From Terriglobia bacterium (GTDB lineage Bacteria; Acidobacteriota; Terriglobia; UBA7540): a stretch of DNA of 34,443 bases. Positions within the stretch are counted from its first letter, which is position 1. Each line of letters opens with the position of its first letter. The stretch spans positions 1 through 34,443 of the forward strand of contig JASHTO010000663.1 of the NCBI GenBank assembly GCA_030040515.1. Reading direction: 5' to 3'. The position numbers and the translations under genes are program-made. Below are positions 18,667 to 29,300 of the stretch, one piece after another. The notes below the pieces were generated by a model. The model saw only the letters and a list, made by a program, of their open reading frames with translations. It had not been told where the DNA came from and searched no databases.

Positions 18667-18927
18667 CGTGCAGTCTCCTTATTTGAAGTAGCAATTCCGC
18701 CGTTCGGCATGTCAAATTGTGACGCCATGCGCTTCACCTCGTCGATCGCCTTGATTCCCATCGCCGATCGCCCGGCAGGGCGGTATCGAACTGCGCCCAA
18801 CATTGTACCTGATTCCCTGACTATTCAGCCCCTTTGCGGCGCGTGTATAATGGCCGCTCCCTTCGGGTTCTTCCGGAGGGGCGCCGAAGACTCGCAGGTC
18901 AGGCGCATTCGATTTCCTGGGGGTCTT

Positions 18928-21900
18928 ATGATCACGGACGATAATCCTCTCAGTCCCGCAAGACGCGCAATGGCGCTTTCCTTCCATCAACTCATCATCG
19001 TGATGGTCCTGGTTGCGGCATTGGGGCTTTCGGCATCTCCTGCCATCGCTCAGGAAAAATCCGCCGCCCCGCCGTCCGCCGCACATTTTACATTCACCCA
19101 GCCGACGCTTTACGTTGTCGGTTACGCGCACCTGGACACCGAGTGGCGATGGGAATACCCCGAGGTCATCAGCGATTACCTCGCCAAGACCCTGCACGTG
19201 AATTTCGCCCTCTTTGAAAAATACCCACACTACATTTTCAATTTCACCGGCTCCAATCGCTATCGCCTGATGAAGGAATATTTTCCCGCAGATTACGAAA
19301 AGCTGCGCCAGTGGGTAAAGGCCGGCCGATGGTACCCCGCAGGCTCGTCCGTGGAAGAAAACGATGTGAATTCCCCTTCGCCTGAGTCCATCATCCGCCA
19401 GGTGCTTTACGGGAACGAATACTTCCGCCACGATTTTGGTGTGGCCAGTGATGAATACATGCTTCCGGACTGCTTCGGCTTTCCGGCCTCGTTGCCGAGC
19501 ATACTTTCCGCGGCGGGGGTGAAAGGATTTTCAACGCAAAAACTGACGTGGGGGTCCTCAGCGCCGGTGGGCGGGCCCGGTTCTCCCGAAGATACTCCCC
19601 AGGGCATTCCCTTCAATGTGGGGATATGGGACGGCCCGGGTGGCCGAAGTGTGATCGCGGCGTTCAATCCGCTCACCTATAGCGGGAACATTTGGTATGA
19701 CATCAGCAAGAGCAGCCCCGAGTTCAACCGGCCTCACTCGGATTACGTCGATTGGCCTGCCCGGCTGGCGCTGGACGCGAAGGCCACAGGCGTGCCCGTG
19801 GACTATCACTACTACGGAACAGGCGACATCGGCGGCGCGCCTTCCGAATCCTCGGTAGAACTTCTGGAAGCCATCGTGACCAAAAGCCCGACGGTTCTAC
19901 CCTCACCCATGGAACGCACAGATTTGGGCGATGAGGAACAGGAAACGCACGGGCCCGAGGTCTTGGTGGGTGATGGACCGGTTCATGTTGTCTCCTCCAA
20001 AGCCGACCAGATGTTTCAGGATATCCTCCGCTCGGGCGAAGAGAATCGCCTGCTCCACTACAAAGGCGACCTGGAGCTGACAAACCACTCCGCCGGATCA
20101 CTGACTTCTGAAGCGGTGCACAAGCGCTGGAATCGTAAGAATGAAATCCTGGCCGACGCCGCCGAGCGCGCCTCGACGGCCGCCGCGTGGCTGGGCGGTC
20201 CGGCGTATCCCCGCGAACGATTGACCGATGCGTGGACTCTCGTGTTGGGCGGGCAATTCCATGACCTCATGGCCGGCACCGCCACGCCCAAAGCCTATAC
20301 GTACTCCTGGAACGACGACGTGATCGCCCTGAATCAATTCGCCGGCGTGCTGAGCCGAGCCGCCGTCGCCGTCGCCAGCGGACTCGATACGCAGGTTGAA
20401 GGCACGCCCGTGGTTGTGTACAACCAGCTCAACACGGAGCGCGAGGATGTGGTGGATGCCACACTCACTTTTTCGCAAGGCGCACCGCAGGCGGTTCGAG
20501 TGTTTGGTCCCGATGGAAAGGAAGTTCCTTCGCAATTCGAAGCGGCCAATGGCTCCGGGCGCGTGCTCTTCCTTGCGAAAGTGCCATCGGTGGGATTTGC
20601 GGTTTATGACGTTCGCCCCGCCGACGCTCCGTCGTCAATCTCGACCGACCTGAAGGTCAGCGAGTCATCGCTCGAAAATTCCCGCTACCGGGTTTCCATC
20701 GACACCGATGGCGACGTCTCAAGCCTTTACGACAAGAAAATTGGTAAGGAATTGCTCTCCGCGCCGGCGCGCCTGGCGTTGCAGACGGAACATCCGCACG
20801 ACTGGCCCGCGTGGAACATGGATTGGGACGATCAGAAGGAACCGCCGCGCGGTTATGTCTCCGGCCCGGCTCAAGTCCGCGTGGTAGAGAATGGCCCGGT
20901 GCGCGTGGCCGTGGAAATTACGCGCGAGACGGAAGATTCAAAGTTCGTTCAGACGATTCGCCTCTCCGCGGGCGACGCGGGCAATCGCGTGGAATTCGGG
21001 AACGTGATTGATTGGATGACCAAGGCCGCGGCGCTGAAAGCCACTTTTCCTTTGACGGCCTCAAACCCGGTTGCCACCTACAACTGGGGACTGGGCACAG
21101 TTCAGCGCACCAACAACGACGAGCTGAAATTCGAAGTGGCCTCACACCAGTGGTTTGACCTCACCGACCAGAGCGGCGATTACGGCGTTACCGTGCTCTC
21201 CGACTGCAAAACCGGCTCCGACAAGCCCGACGACAACACCTTGCGCCTCACGCTGCTCTACACTCCCGGCCTCGGCACGGGCAACGGCCGCGACTACTCC
21301 GATCAGACCTCGCAGGACTGGGGCCGCCATGAGTTCATCTACGGTCTCGCCTCCCATGCCGGCAAATGGACGCGCGGAAACACCGATTGGCAGGCGCAGC
21401 GGTTGAATGCTCCTTTGATTGCCTTCCAAAGCGACAGCCACACGGGCACGCTGGGCAAAAGCTTTTCGTTCTTGCGCGTCAATAGCGATCATGTGTTTGT
21501 GAGCGCGGTGAAGAAAGCCGAGGAGAGCAATGACGTCATCGTCCGCGTCATCGAAATGCGCGGCGAAAGAGTGCCGGATTTGCGCATTGCCTTCGCGGGT
21601 CCAGCCGTCGCCGCGCGCGAGGTGAACGGCCAGGAATTGCCGCTGGGTGCAGCTTCCGTCGTGAAGGGTGAGGTCGAAACCTCACTCGAGCCTTACGGCA
21701 TCCGCACCTTCGCCGTAAAGCTGGCCGCGCCGGCGAAAACTCTGCCGCCCGTGCGCTGGCAAGCCGTTGACCTGAAGTACGATCTCGCCACCGCCAGCCA
21801 GGACGGCGCCGCCGCCAAGACCGGATTCGACGCCGCGGGTGAAAACCTCCCAGCCGACATGCTCCCAACTTCCCTTCCCTTTGGCGCCATTACGTTTCGT

Positions 21901-22500
21901 CTTGGGCCCGCCTGGACCGATCATGCCAACGCCGTGGTGGCTCGCGGGCAATCCATCGCGCTGCCTCCCGGCAAATTCAACCGGGTTTATATTCTCGCCG
22001 CCGCCGATGGCGATCAAACGGGATCGTTCCAGTTGGGCCAATCCACCCATGATCTGAAAATCCAGGATTGGCAGGGATTCATCGGTCAGTGGGACACGCG
22101 AACCTGGATCGAGCAGCGGGTTGAAGTCCCCACCCCGCCTGAGCCTGCGCCAAGCGATCACAGTTATCAGGCAGAAATGGACCGCCGGATTCGCCGGCGC
22201 GTCCAGGAGCACGGGCCCCTCATCCGCACCGAGATGGAATATACCGGACTTACTCCTGGCTTCATCAAGCGCGCGCCCGTGGCGTGGTACGCCTCACATC
22301 ATCACACCGCCCAGGGCGGCAATGAGGTTTATTCCTATTGCTACCTCTACGGATACGCGCTGGACATTCCCGAAGGCACTACAAGCTTGACGCTGCCCGG
22401 CAACGATAAGATCCGAATCATGGCTGTCACGGTGGCGGATCAAGCCGGAAGGCTTCACCCGGCACAGCCGCTTTACGATGTGCTGGGAGGCAGGAAGTAA
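18928..22500 (+). CDS. Secreted glycoside hydrolase family 38 alpha-mannosidase
   Basis: 'YVVGYAHLDTEWRWEYPEVISDYL', 'AGSSVEENDVNSPSPESIIRQVLYGNEYFRHDFG', 'MLPDCFGFPASLPSILSAAGVKGFSTQKLTW'. ATG at 18928 precedes a signal sequence; the ORF extension to 18568 is antisense to the cupin gene. Confidence 0.9.
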   Translation: MITDDNPLSPARRAMALSFHQLIIVMVLVAALGLSASPAIAQEKSAAPPSAAHFTFTQPTLYVVGYAHLDTEWRWEYPEVISDYLAKTLHVNFALFEKYPHYIFNFTGSNRYRLMKEYFPADYEKLRQWVKAGRWYPAGSSVEENDVNSPSPESIIRQVLYGNEYFRHDFGVASDEYMLPDCFGFPASLPSILSAAGVKGFSTQKLTWGSSAPVGGPGSPEDTPQGIPFNVGIWDGPGGRSVIAAFNPLTYSGNIWYDISKSSPEFNRPHSDYVDWPARLALDAKATGVPVDYHYYGTGDIGGAPSESSVELLEAIVTKSPTVLPSPMERTDLGDEEQETHGPEVLVGDGPVHVVSSKADQMFQDILRSGEENRLLHYKGDLELTNHSAGSLTSEAVHKRWNRKNEILADAAERASTAAAWLGGPAYPRERLTDAWTLVLGGQFHDLMAGTATPKAYTYSWNDDVIALNQFAGVLSRAAVAVASGLDTQVEGTPVVVYNQLNTEREDVVDATLTFSQGAPQAVRVFGPDGKEVPSQFEAANGSGRVLFLAKVPSVGFAVYDVRPADAPSSISTDLKVSESSLENSRYRVSIDTDGDVSSLYDKKIGKELLSAPARLALQTEHPHDWPAWNMDWDDQKEPPRGYVSGPAQVRVVENGPVRVAVEITRETEDSKFVQTIRLSAGDAGNRVEFGNVIDWMTKAAALKATFPLTASNPVATYNWGLGTVQRTNNDELKFEVASHQWFDLTDQSGDYGVTVLSDCKTGSDKPDDNTLRLTLLYTPGLGTGNGRDYSDQTSQDWGRHEFIYGLASHAGKWTRGNTDWQAQRLNAPLIAFQSDSHTGTLGKSFSFLRVNSDHVFVSAVKKAEESNDVIVRVIEMRGERVPDLRIAFAGPAVAAREVNGQELPLGAASVVKGEVETSLEPYGIRTFAVKLAAPAKTLPPVRWQAVDLKYDLATASQDGAAAKTGFDAAGENLPADMLPTSLPFGAITFRLGPAWTDHANAVVARGQSIALPPGKFNRVYILAAADGDQTGSFQLGQSTHDLKIQDWQGFIGQWDTRTWIEQRVEVPTPPEPAPSDHSYQAEMDRRIRRRVQEHGPLIRTEMEYTGLTPGFIKRAPVAWYASHHHTAQGGNEVYSYCYLYGYALDIPEGTTSLTLPGNDKIRIMAVTVADQAGRLHPAQPLYDVLGGRK

Positions 22501-22514
22501 TAAGCGCAGAGGTG

Positions 22515-23549
22515 TTAGCCCAATTTCCCCGCGTAGGCGAGCGCCACGAAGCCGGCGATCAGGAAGCAGATGGCCCCCAGCATGGTGTTGAGGGCTTTGC
22601 TCCCGGAGCCTTTCCATTCACCGGTCGCGATGCCCCAGACGTTTGAAGCAATGATGATGGCCGACATGAACAGCGGCCAGCCGAGCACCGGGCCCATGCT
22701 TCCCAGCCGAGCCAGCACCGCGCCGTAAATCACCGAGCTGATGAACCACAGGAACCCCATGACGGCGCCGAACACCCAATTGCGCCCCGTGCCCGGAGCG
22801 AAGAACAGGCCCGCGGTGCGATTCTTCTTCCAAAGATAGATGCAATAAATGATGTAGGGAATGAAGGATGCCGTCATCACCGGCGCCCAAATGACGTTGG
22901 CCAGACTGCTGGGACTTGCTCCGTGCGCGGCGGCGATGGATAAGAGCGATTCTCCATACGCGTAGGCGAAGTTATTCATCGGCGAACCAAGTCCGGCGAG
23001 AATGCAGATGAACAGGCCGGCGGCGAAACTCATTTTAACCGCCGTGGACTCGCGCGGCCGGTCGGACGTTCCCAGGTGTCTGTCCTTCAGCATGCCGGCC
23101 ACCGCGCACCCCACAATGCCGATCACAATCAGGAACACGCCCACGAAAATCATCGTCCCCTGAGGAGTGAAAACCCGGTCGGGATGCTTCGCCAGCAAAG
23201 GAACCAGAGACCCGAGCACGGTGGATATGCCGATGGCGATGGCAAAATTCAATGCCATGCCGATGGCCGCGATGCCTAGCCCGAAAAATATCTGCGCCAG
23301 GCCGAAGGCGACTCCGAAGGCGATCATCAGTAGCAACGATTTTGTCTCAGCACTACTGTAGACTGCCGCGGCGTCGGGAATCGTGATGAAAGCGATCAGC
23401 CAGGGAAACACCACCATGCCAAAGACCGCCCATACGGACCAGATGTTCTCCCATTTCCAGACTTTGGCGTACTTTATGGGCGCGGGAAAGCTCCCGTTGA
23501 TCATGCCCGCGATGATCGACAGAATGATTCCAATCGATAGACCCGACAT
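22515..23549 (-). CDS. RhaT-like L-rhamnose/proton symporter family transporter
   Basis: 'GIILSIIAGMINGSFPAPIKYAKVWKWENIWSVWAVFGMVVFPWLIAF'; ten or so hydrophobic segments; 344 aa. Confidence 0.88.
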   Translation of the reverse strand: MSGLSIGIILSIIAGMINGSFPAPIKYAKVWKWENIWSVWAVFGMVVFPWLIAFITIPDAAAVYSSAETKSLLLMIAFGVAFGLAQIFFGLGIAAIGMALNFAIAIGISTVLGSLVPLLAKHPDRVFTPQGTMIFVGVFLIVIGIVGCAVAGMLKDRHLGTSDRPRESTAVKMSFAAGLFICILAGLGSPMNNFAYAYGESLLSIAAAHGASPSSLANVIWAPVMTASFIPYIIYCIYLWKKNRTAGLFFAPGTGRNWVFGAVMGFLWFISSVIYGAVLARLGSMGPVLGWPLFMSAIIIASNVWGIATGEWKGSGSKALNTMLGAICFLIAGFVALAYAGKLG

Positions 23550-23737
23550 GGACGAACCTCCGGAAATTGGCTGAGGGGAATGCCTTCAGGGTTCGGCCGA
23601 TCCAAACACCTCACCGGCGGCCGGCTCCGGAAGAGGGGGGAAGATTACCACTAGAACGCCCGACTGTCACTCAAAGTTGTGGTCTGGTGACAGGACTTAA
23701 AGATGCTTGGGCCCTACAAACGGGCCTGGAAGAGACC

Positions 23738-23893
23738 CCTCACCTGACTCGCCCCGGCTGATGAGTACGCCGGTTGCGAGCCACCCTCTCCCCACGGGAG
23801 AGGGAGAAGAATTTCGGACGCGCGAGGCGCGCGCAAAACGGTATTTTCCCTCTCCGAGGGGAGAGGGTGGCCGACGGAGGAGGTCAGGTGAGG
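23738..23893. repeat. Nested palindromic element
   Basis: Outer arms CCTCACCTGAC (23738-23748) and GTCAGGTGAGG (23883-23893); inner arms CCACCCTCTCCCC (23781-23793) and GGGGAGAGGGTGG (23858-23870). Confidence 0.82.
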
Positions 23894-23969
23894 AGTTCCC
23901 CCTTTAGGCAACCAGGCATTTTAGCGTCCCGCTTCTTTACGGAATGACATAAGTGTTTGCATATTTGGC

Positions 23970-24056
23970 GGTAGCGGCGGTCTATGACCGCCGGTCGGCG
24001 CGCGCCCTGCGACCCAAAGCCGTCTTCTGGCGACGGGTCGTAGAGCGCTGCTACAA
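23970..24056. repeat. Imperfect inverted-repeat element
   Basis: Left GTAGCGGCGGTCTATGACC against the reverse complement of the right end, GTAGCAGCGCTCTACGACC. Confidence 0.6.
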
Positions 24057-24100
24057 TTTATGTCGCTCTGTATTCCTGGCGATATTGCCGAAGAGAACCG

Positions 24101-26299
24101 TTACGGCACCAGCATCACCGGCGCGCGCCAGAAGGCGCTTTTTTGCGCCGTGGGATCCAACACCGTAACCTGGCATTGATACTCGCCCGGCGCGAGGCTG
24201 GCGAGAGGAATATTGAAGGTCAGCGGCATGGTCTTCAGGCGATTATTCATGCCGGTAGTCACCTCGATGGGCGGAGTCTCAAACGTTTTCTTTTGGGACT
24301 GGTAGAAACTCACGAAGGCCACGAGCGGCTGGGCGGCCGGCGCCGTCTGCTGGTAGGCTTGCAGGTAAATGTACATATCGCGGCTCTTGCTGAAAACTCG
24401 CGTCACGCTGGGAATCAGCTTCTGGCCTTCCACAACCAGGGGATTCGTGGTTTCCTCCCGGTCTTTGCTCTTAACGGCGTTGTAAATTGCCTCCTTCAGG
24501 TCCACGCGCTGGCTGCTGAGCACCACGGAGCTGATGGCAAGGGTCTGCTCTTCCTTATTGAGGTTGGGAATTACGAAGTTGCTCTGATAAGTCCCGATCC
24601 TTCCCGTCTCATCGTCACGAGCCAGAAATTTGATCATGTATTTTCCCGGAAGTAGCGTGAAGCCCGTGTCGTACTCCACCGGCCGCTTAGCCAGTTGCTG
24701 CGCTGTTTCATCGCTGAGCTTGATGTTCACCTTGTCGCGCACATTGCTCACCGTCATGCCATAGTTGTCCTTGATTTCACCGATGAAATCAATCAGCGTG
24801 TGCTCGGCGCCGCCGCGCTTGGCAAGAGCCAGCTCACGGCCTGGAATCTTCACGATGATGGGAACGAAATATTCCGCGTGATTCAACTGGAAGTAATCGA
24901 TCTCCATGGCGATGGTGAGTTCGGTGATGGGGTCTTCCAGCATCAAAGCGTCTTCAAGCTGGCGCTCCTTGTCCGTGGCCGTGAATTTGCTGAACTGTTT
25001 TCCGGCGAAATAACCCTGGCGATAATCCAGGTCGCCGGAAAGGTTCCCATTCAGCGCAATCTTGATGCGCCGGAATTTCCCGTCCAGGGTCGTGTTGCTG
25101 GTGTAATAGCTGAGTAGGTAGTAGCTGGTGACAGCACGCTGAGCCTGAACGATTCCCCTCCCCAAATCGTTGTTGTCGAGGAACGCCTTGCCGCCCGTGT
25201 CCGTGGCGATAGCGTAAAGTGTGTCCTGCGATTGCTTGAAGTTGGCCGTCGCCGCCATCGCCGAAGCGCCGGTGTACATCCCCGCGCCGCCGGGCGAACC
25301 CACCGTGGCGTCGCCGAGCGGAGCCCCAGCCGTCAAGCCGCGCGCATCGATGGGCCAGAACGAAACGCCGTCGCGGATGGCGCTGTCAATGGTGGCGTGG
25401 AGCTGCGCCTGGTTGTCGATGCCGTTCAGCGTGATGCCGCTGGCGAAATAGAGCAGCGATTTCTTCTCGTTGAGCTGCCCGAGCATGTTGGCCGCGGTCT
25501 GGAGGGCCGCAAGCTGGCGGTCCGTATTGAAAATATTGAACTCGCTGTCGTCCTGACCGAACGCCGAGCCGGTGTCTGCCGTGCTGGCGTCGTCGGTGGA
25601 TTCGCCGTATCCCTGACCTTCACCCACAATCATGGTTTCCAGAATGCTCAGCAGGCGGTTATGGTCGCCGGTGAAATCCTGGAGGACGTCCACGCCCGCG
25701 CCCTGATAGCGCATGATGGCGACCAGGTCCGCGGGCGTCATTTGCGTGCGAATGAATTTCTCCGCAGCAGCCAGGGCGCGCATCTGCTCCGTGGGCGACA
25801 TGGCCGTCATGTCGAAGTACATTGCCAGCAGGCGACGGTTCTGATAGTGAAGCGTTCCGGGCGCTTCCGGTTGAATGTGCATCTCTCCAAGTCGGTAGTA
25901 GACCTTGATGTCCTCAGGCGGTTCCGGGGGCGCCTCGCCGGGAGTGACGGGCAAGGCCTGATGGTCGCAAAAACTGATGGTTTGCGGAACGCCATTTTCC
26001 GTTATCGTAAAGTCCTTGACGCCCAAACCCTCAATGGGGTTCCCCTTTTTGTCCTTCACAGTTACGGCTTCGACGACAAGTTGGGTGGTGGACTTGAAGG
26101 TGGCGGTGGATGTGCCTTCGGGATTCGCGTTCTGGCCGATTTGCTGGGCCATGAGGGTGGAAGCACACAACAACACACAAAGCATTTCACACAAAGGCGC
26201 AAAAGTCGCAAAGTTCGCAAAGCGGGAGAACGATTCTCTCCCTTTTGGGCTTCGCGCCTTTGCGCCTTTGCGTGAAACTGTTTGCTCGTCTTGTCGCAT
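24101..26299 (-). CDS. VWFA-related Acidobacterial domain protein (TIGR03436-like); likely true start 26185
   Basis: 'TTQLVVEAVTVKDKKGNPIEGLGVKDFTITENGVPQTISFCD', 'RRLLAMYFDMTAMSPTEQMRALAAAEKFIRTQM', 'KSLLYFASGI'. Confidence 0.88.
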   Translation of the reverse strand: MRQDEQTVSRKGAKARSPKGRESFSRFANFATFAPLCEMLCVLLCASTLMAQQIGQNANPEGTSTATFKSTTQLVVEAVTVKDKKGNPIEGLGVKDFTITENGVPQTISFCDHQALPVTPGEAPPEPPEDIKVYYRLGEMHIQPEAPGTLHYQNRRLLAMYFDMTAMSPTEQMRALAAAEKFIRTQMTPADLVAIMRYQGAGVDVLQDFTGDHNRLLSILETMIVGEGQGYGESTDDASTADTGSAFGQDDSEFNIFNTDRQLAALQTAANMLGQLNEKKSLLYFASGITLNGIDNQAQLHATIDSAIRDGVSFWPIDARGLTAGAPLGDATVGSPGGAGMYTGASAMAATANFKQSQDTLYAIATDTGGKAFLDNNDLGRGIVQAQRAVTSYYLLSYYTSNTTLDGKFRRIKIALNGNLSGDLDYRQGYFAGKQFSKFTATDKERQLEDALMLEDPITELTIAMEIDYFQLNHAEYFVPIIVKIPGRELALAKRGGAEHTLIDFIGEIKDNYGMTVSNVRDKVNIKLSDETAQQLAKRPVEYDTGFTLLPGKYMIKFLARDDETGRIGTYQSNFVIPNLNKEEQTLAISSVVLSSQRVDLKEAIYNAVKSKDREETTNPLVVEGQKLIPSVTRVFSKSRDMYIYLQAYQQTAPAAQPLVAFVSFYQSQKKTFETPPIEVTTGMNNRLKTMPLTFNIPLASLAPGEYQCQVTVLDPTAQKSAFWRAPVMLVP
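26185..26277. repeat. 'TTTGCGCCTTTGCGTGA' palindromic repeat, copy A
   Basis: TTTCACACAAAGGCGCAAAAGTCGCAAAG against the reverse complement of CTTCGCGCCTTTGCGCCTTTGCGTGAAA. Confidence 0.82.
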
Positions 26300-26302
26300 C
26301 GC

Positions 26303-29300
26303 TTAAAACCTCAAACGAATTGTGGCCTGCAAGCTGCGCGTGGGATTGGCCGCCAGCGGCAAACCGAATTGCGCGCTGTTGATGGTGGTGTCCCAGCTTG
26401 TAAAAGTGATGTGGTTCAGAAAATTCGTGGAGTCCACTCGCAGGTCGAGGTTCCACTTGTCCAGCCGAAAGGTGCGGCCCAGCGAGGCATTCAATCCAAA
26501 CTCTCCAGGCCCGGTTACCGAATCCCTTCCCGCATTTCCCCACTGGCCCGAAGGCGGGGCGGCATAGGCCGCGGGGTTCAGGTGCAAATCGCCCGATGCG
26601 GCGTAAAGCGGAGCGCCGGTAACTTCCGGCCGAATGCTATTCGTCACTCCGGTCCCGGGCACCGTTGCGAAATAAAGCGGCGTTTCGGGCATGCCGCTGC
26701 CGACCGCAACCGAGGTGAGCACGGTCCATTCCTTGAAGAGCGTTCCCTTCCAGCCGCTCAACAGAGTTTTTCCGCCGATGCCCATGCCCGTGGTGTATTG
26801 CACTTGCAGGCTCAAGAGCTGACGCTGGTCGAAGGTCGAAAGGCCCCGCTCGGCGCGCAGGTTCAGCCAGTTTTGAGCGATGGTCGCGCCGCCTGCGCCG
26901 GCGCCCTGGGTCTGGGTGATGATGGTGGTTCCCCCGCTTCCGCCCCCACCGCCTCCTGCACCGCTCGAAAGCTGTGCGGGGAGAATCGCCCCCTGCCCTC
27001 CCACGGAGGCATCGTCATCCATGGACTTCGCGTAGGTGTACATCGCCGAGGCCGTAAAGCCGTTGTGCAATCTGCGCCGCAACTGAATCTGCCCGGACTG
27101 GCGCGTTAAATTCCCGTTTGAGGCAAGGTAGGCAAATCCCACCGGGCACGCCGGGCAGGGATTGACGGCGCCGATGGGATAAGTGTTGGGCAGAAAATCC
27201 TGCACCCCACGCGTTCCCTTGGTCCCAAGATAAGTGGCCACCATCTGCAATGAGCCCGGCAAATCGCGCTGCACCTGAACCTGCCAGTTTTGGGCGTAGC
27301 CGACGCGGAAATTCGGGTCGATGGCGTAAGTATTCGCCGTGGTCGTACTGCATGGGATGAATCCGTTGGCGAGCGAGAGCGGGCAGGCCGCGCTGTTCGC
27401 AACGCTCAGACTTTTCGAGAGCGGCGACTGCTGTGCCATCTGCTGCGCAATCGTCTGATAGACCGAAGTATCGTCGTAGATTCCATATCCGGCGCGCACC
27501 AGAAGCGATGAGCCGCCAAAGGGCCGCCAGGAAATTCCCAATCGCGGCTCGAATCCGCGGCGGTCCGGGCGAATGAGCGAAGCGGGATATTCCTGGCCCG
27601 TTAGCGATCCGGTTGGGTCGTATCCAATCACCGGCGCCGCGGCCAAAAAACCTGGAACGATGTCCAGATTCACCAGCCGGCCGTAGAGCTCAGTGATCGG
27701 CGCGCCGTATTCCCAACGAAAGCCGCCGTTCAGCGTGAAGCCGGGGCTCATGCGCCAGTCATCATTCACGTAGACGTCGTAGACCGACTCCCGAAAATAT
27801 TTGTCGGCATTTCCAAAAGCGATGGCACTGGTGTCCGGAATTCCCAGCAGAAAGTCGGCGAAATCGTCGCCTCCCACGATAGCGCCATTCACAACTCCTT
27901 CCGTGGCAGCGCCCGTGAATCCGAAAATCCCTCGGGGGTCTTGTTCTGAAAGGTAGTTGAATTCCTCCCTACGGAAGTCGCCGCCGAAAGTCATGTTGTG
28001 CCGGTTGCGGCTCCACAGCAGAGACGCGGACAACGCACTCGTCTGATTCCGATCGCGGGAGCTTTGCCCGTCCGTAAGCCCCGCGATGCCGCTGGAATAA
28101 TTCAAGGTGGGCGGCCCCCAGTAGGCCGGGTTCTGATCGTTCCCGCTGATTCCCGCTTGCCCCGAAATGTTCTCGCGGTCTGCCCAGAACGGCGTGCTGG
28201 TTGTGGCCATGCGGCTGAAGTTATATCCGAGCCGAAGGAACGTCCAGGCGCTGAAGCGGTGCATCCAGTTGGTGTTGGCGTTCATGCCCAGCGCGTCGGT
28301 GGAATCCAGAAATCCGAACACATTTGGCGTGGCCGTGCGGGTGCTTTGAAAGGCGAAGCCGCCAAATATCGTGTTCCGAGTGCTGATCGTATCATTCAGC
28401 CGCGAAAGCAGCGCGTCCTGATGCGTGCTCGTGCTGATGGGAACCTGATAGTTGAAGCTGGGATTGCCGCTGAAAGTGGGCAGCGGGTAGTAATTCAGCA
28501 AGGCCGTTGCCTGCGGGCTGATCTGCCCGGCCGGAATCATGTTGTTGGTGAATTGCTGGCCCGTGGCGGGGTTGAAAATTTCCACGGGCTGGCCAAGCGC
28601 GTTCAACGCCTGGGAAAAATCGCCGTTGCGTTCCGCCGCGTCCGGCATCAGGGACGGGTCCGTAGAGGTATTCACGTAGCGCGTCCATTGATAGTTGACG
28701 AAGAAATTCGGCCCGTGGGGAAGAAGGTGCGGAATTCGCAGCGGGCCGCCCAGCGTAGCCAGTGCGGTGATGCGGTTGTAGGCGGGTTTGGCAGTATGGA
28801 TGCCGGTGATGGAATACGGGCTGGCGTCGAGCGCGGAATTGTCAAACCTCACGCCGATGCCACCGTTGTAAAGCCCTCGCCGCCCGCTGCGATTATTGCC
28901 AAAAGCGAAAGACTGCGCAAAAGGCGAAGATGCGCCATTAAGAATGCTGCCGTTGATGAGGAAGCCGTCGGCGGCGCGCTGATTGAGGGCTTCCAGGGGT
29001 TGATCGGAAGACGAGCCGGACTGGGCCGTTGCCATGGCCCGGGGCGCGGCGTTGGCGCTCGCAGGTTGCGGCGGCGTGGGAGTTGCACTCGCTTGCGACT
29101 CATTTGCGGGCGGCGAGTTCGATGCGCCCTTTACCGACGCTTGCGCGGCGTTGGGACGCGAAGGCAGCGCCGGAGGATTGATTTGAGCCTTGATTTGCCC
29201 GAGCGGCAACAACTTCAATTCCCACTTGAGTTGTGCTGCATTCGGCCCGGCCGTGACATCCTGCTGGAGCGGTGAGAATCCCGTCATCGCCACATCAATC

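Noticed and set aside
18568-18927. 120-codon N-terminal extension of the GH38 ORF
   Set aside because: Overlaps the cupin gene's 5' end antisense and lacks secretion features; start at 18928 has a signal sequence.
25232-26275. 347-aa plus-strand ORF
   Set aside because: Antisense to the VWA gene, ends in the palindromic repeat; shadow ORF.
27998-29275. 425-aa plus-strand ORF
   Set aside because: Antisense to the Oar-like gene; no recognisable motifs, Arg/Gly-rich shadow frame.
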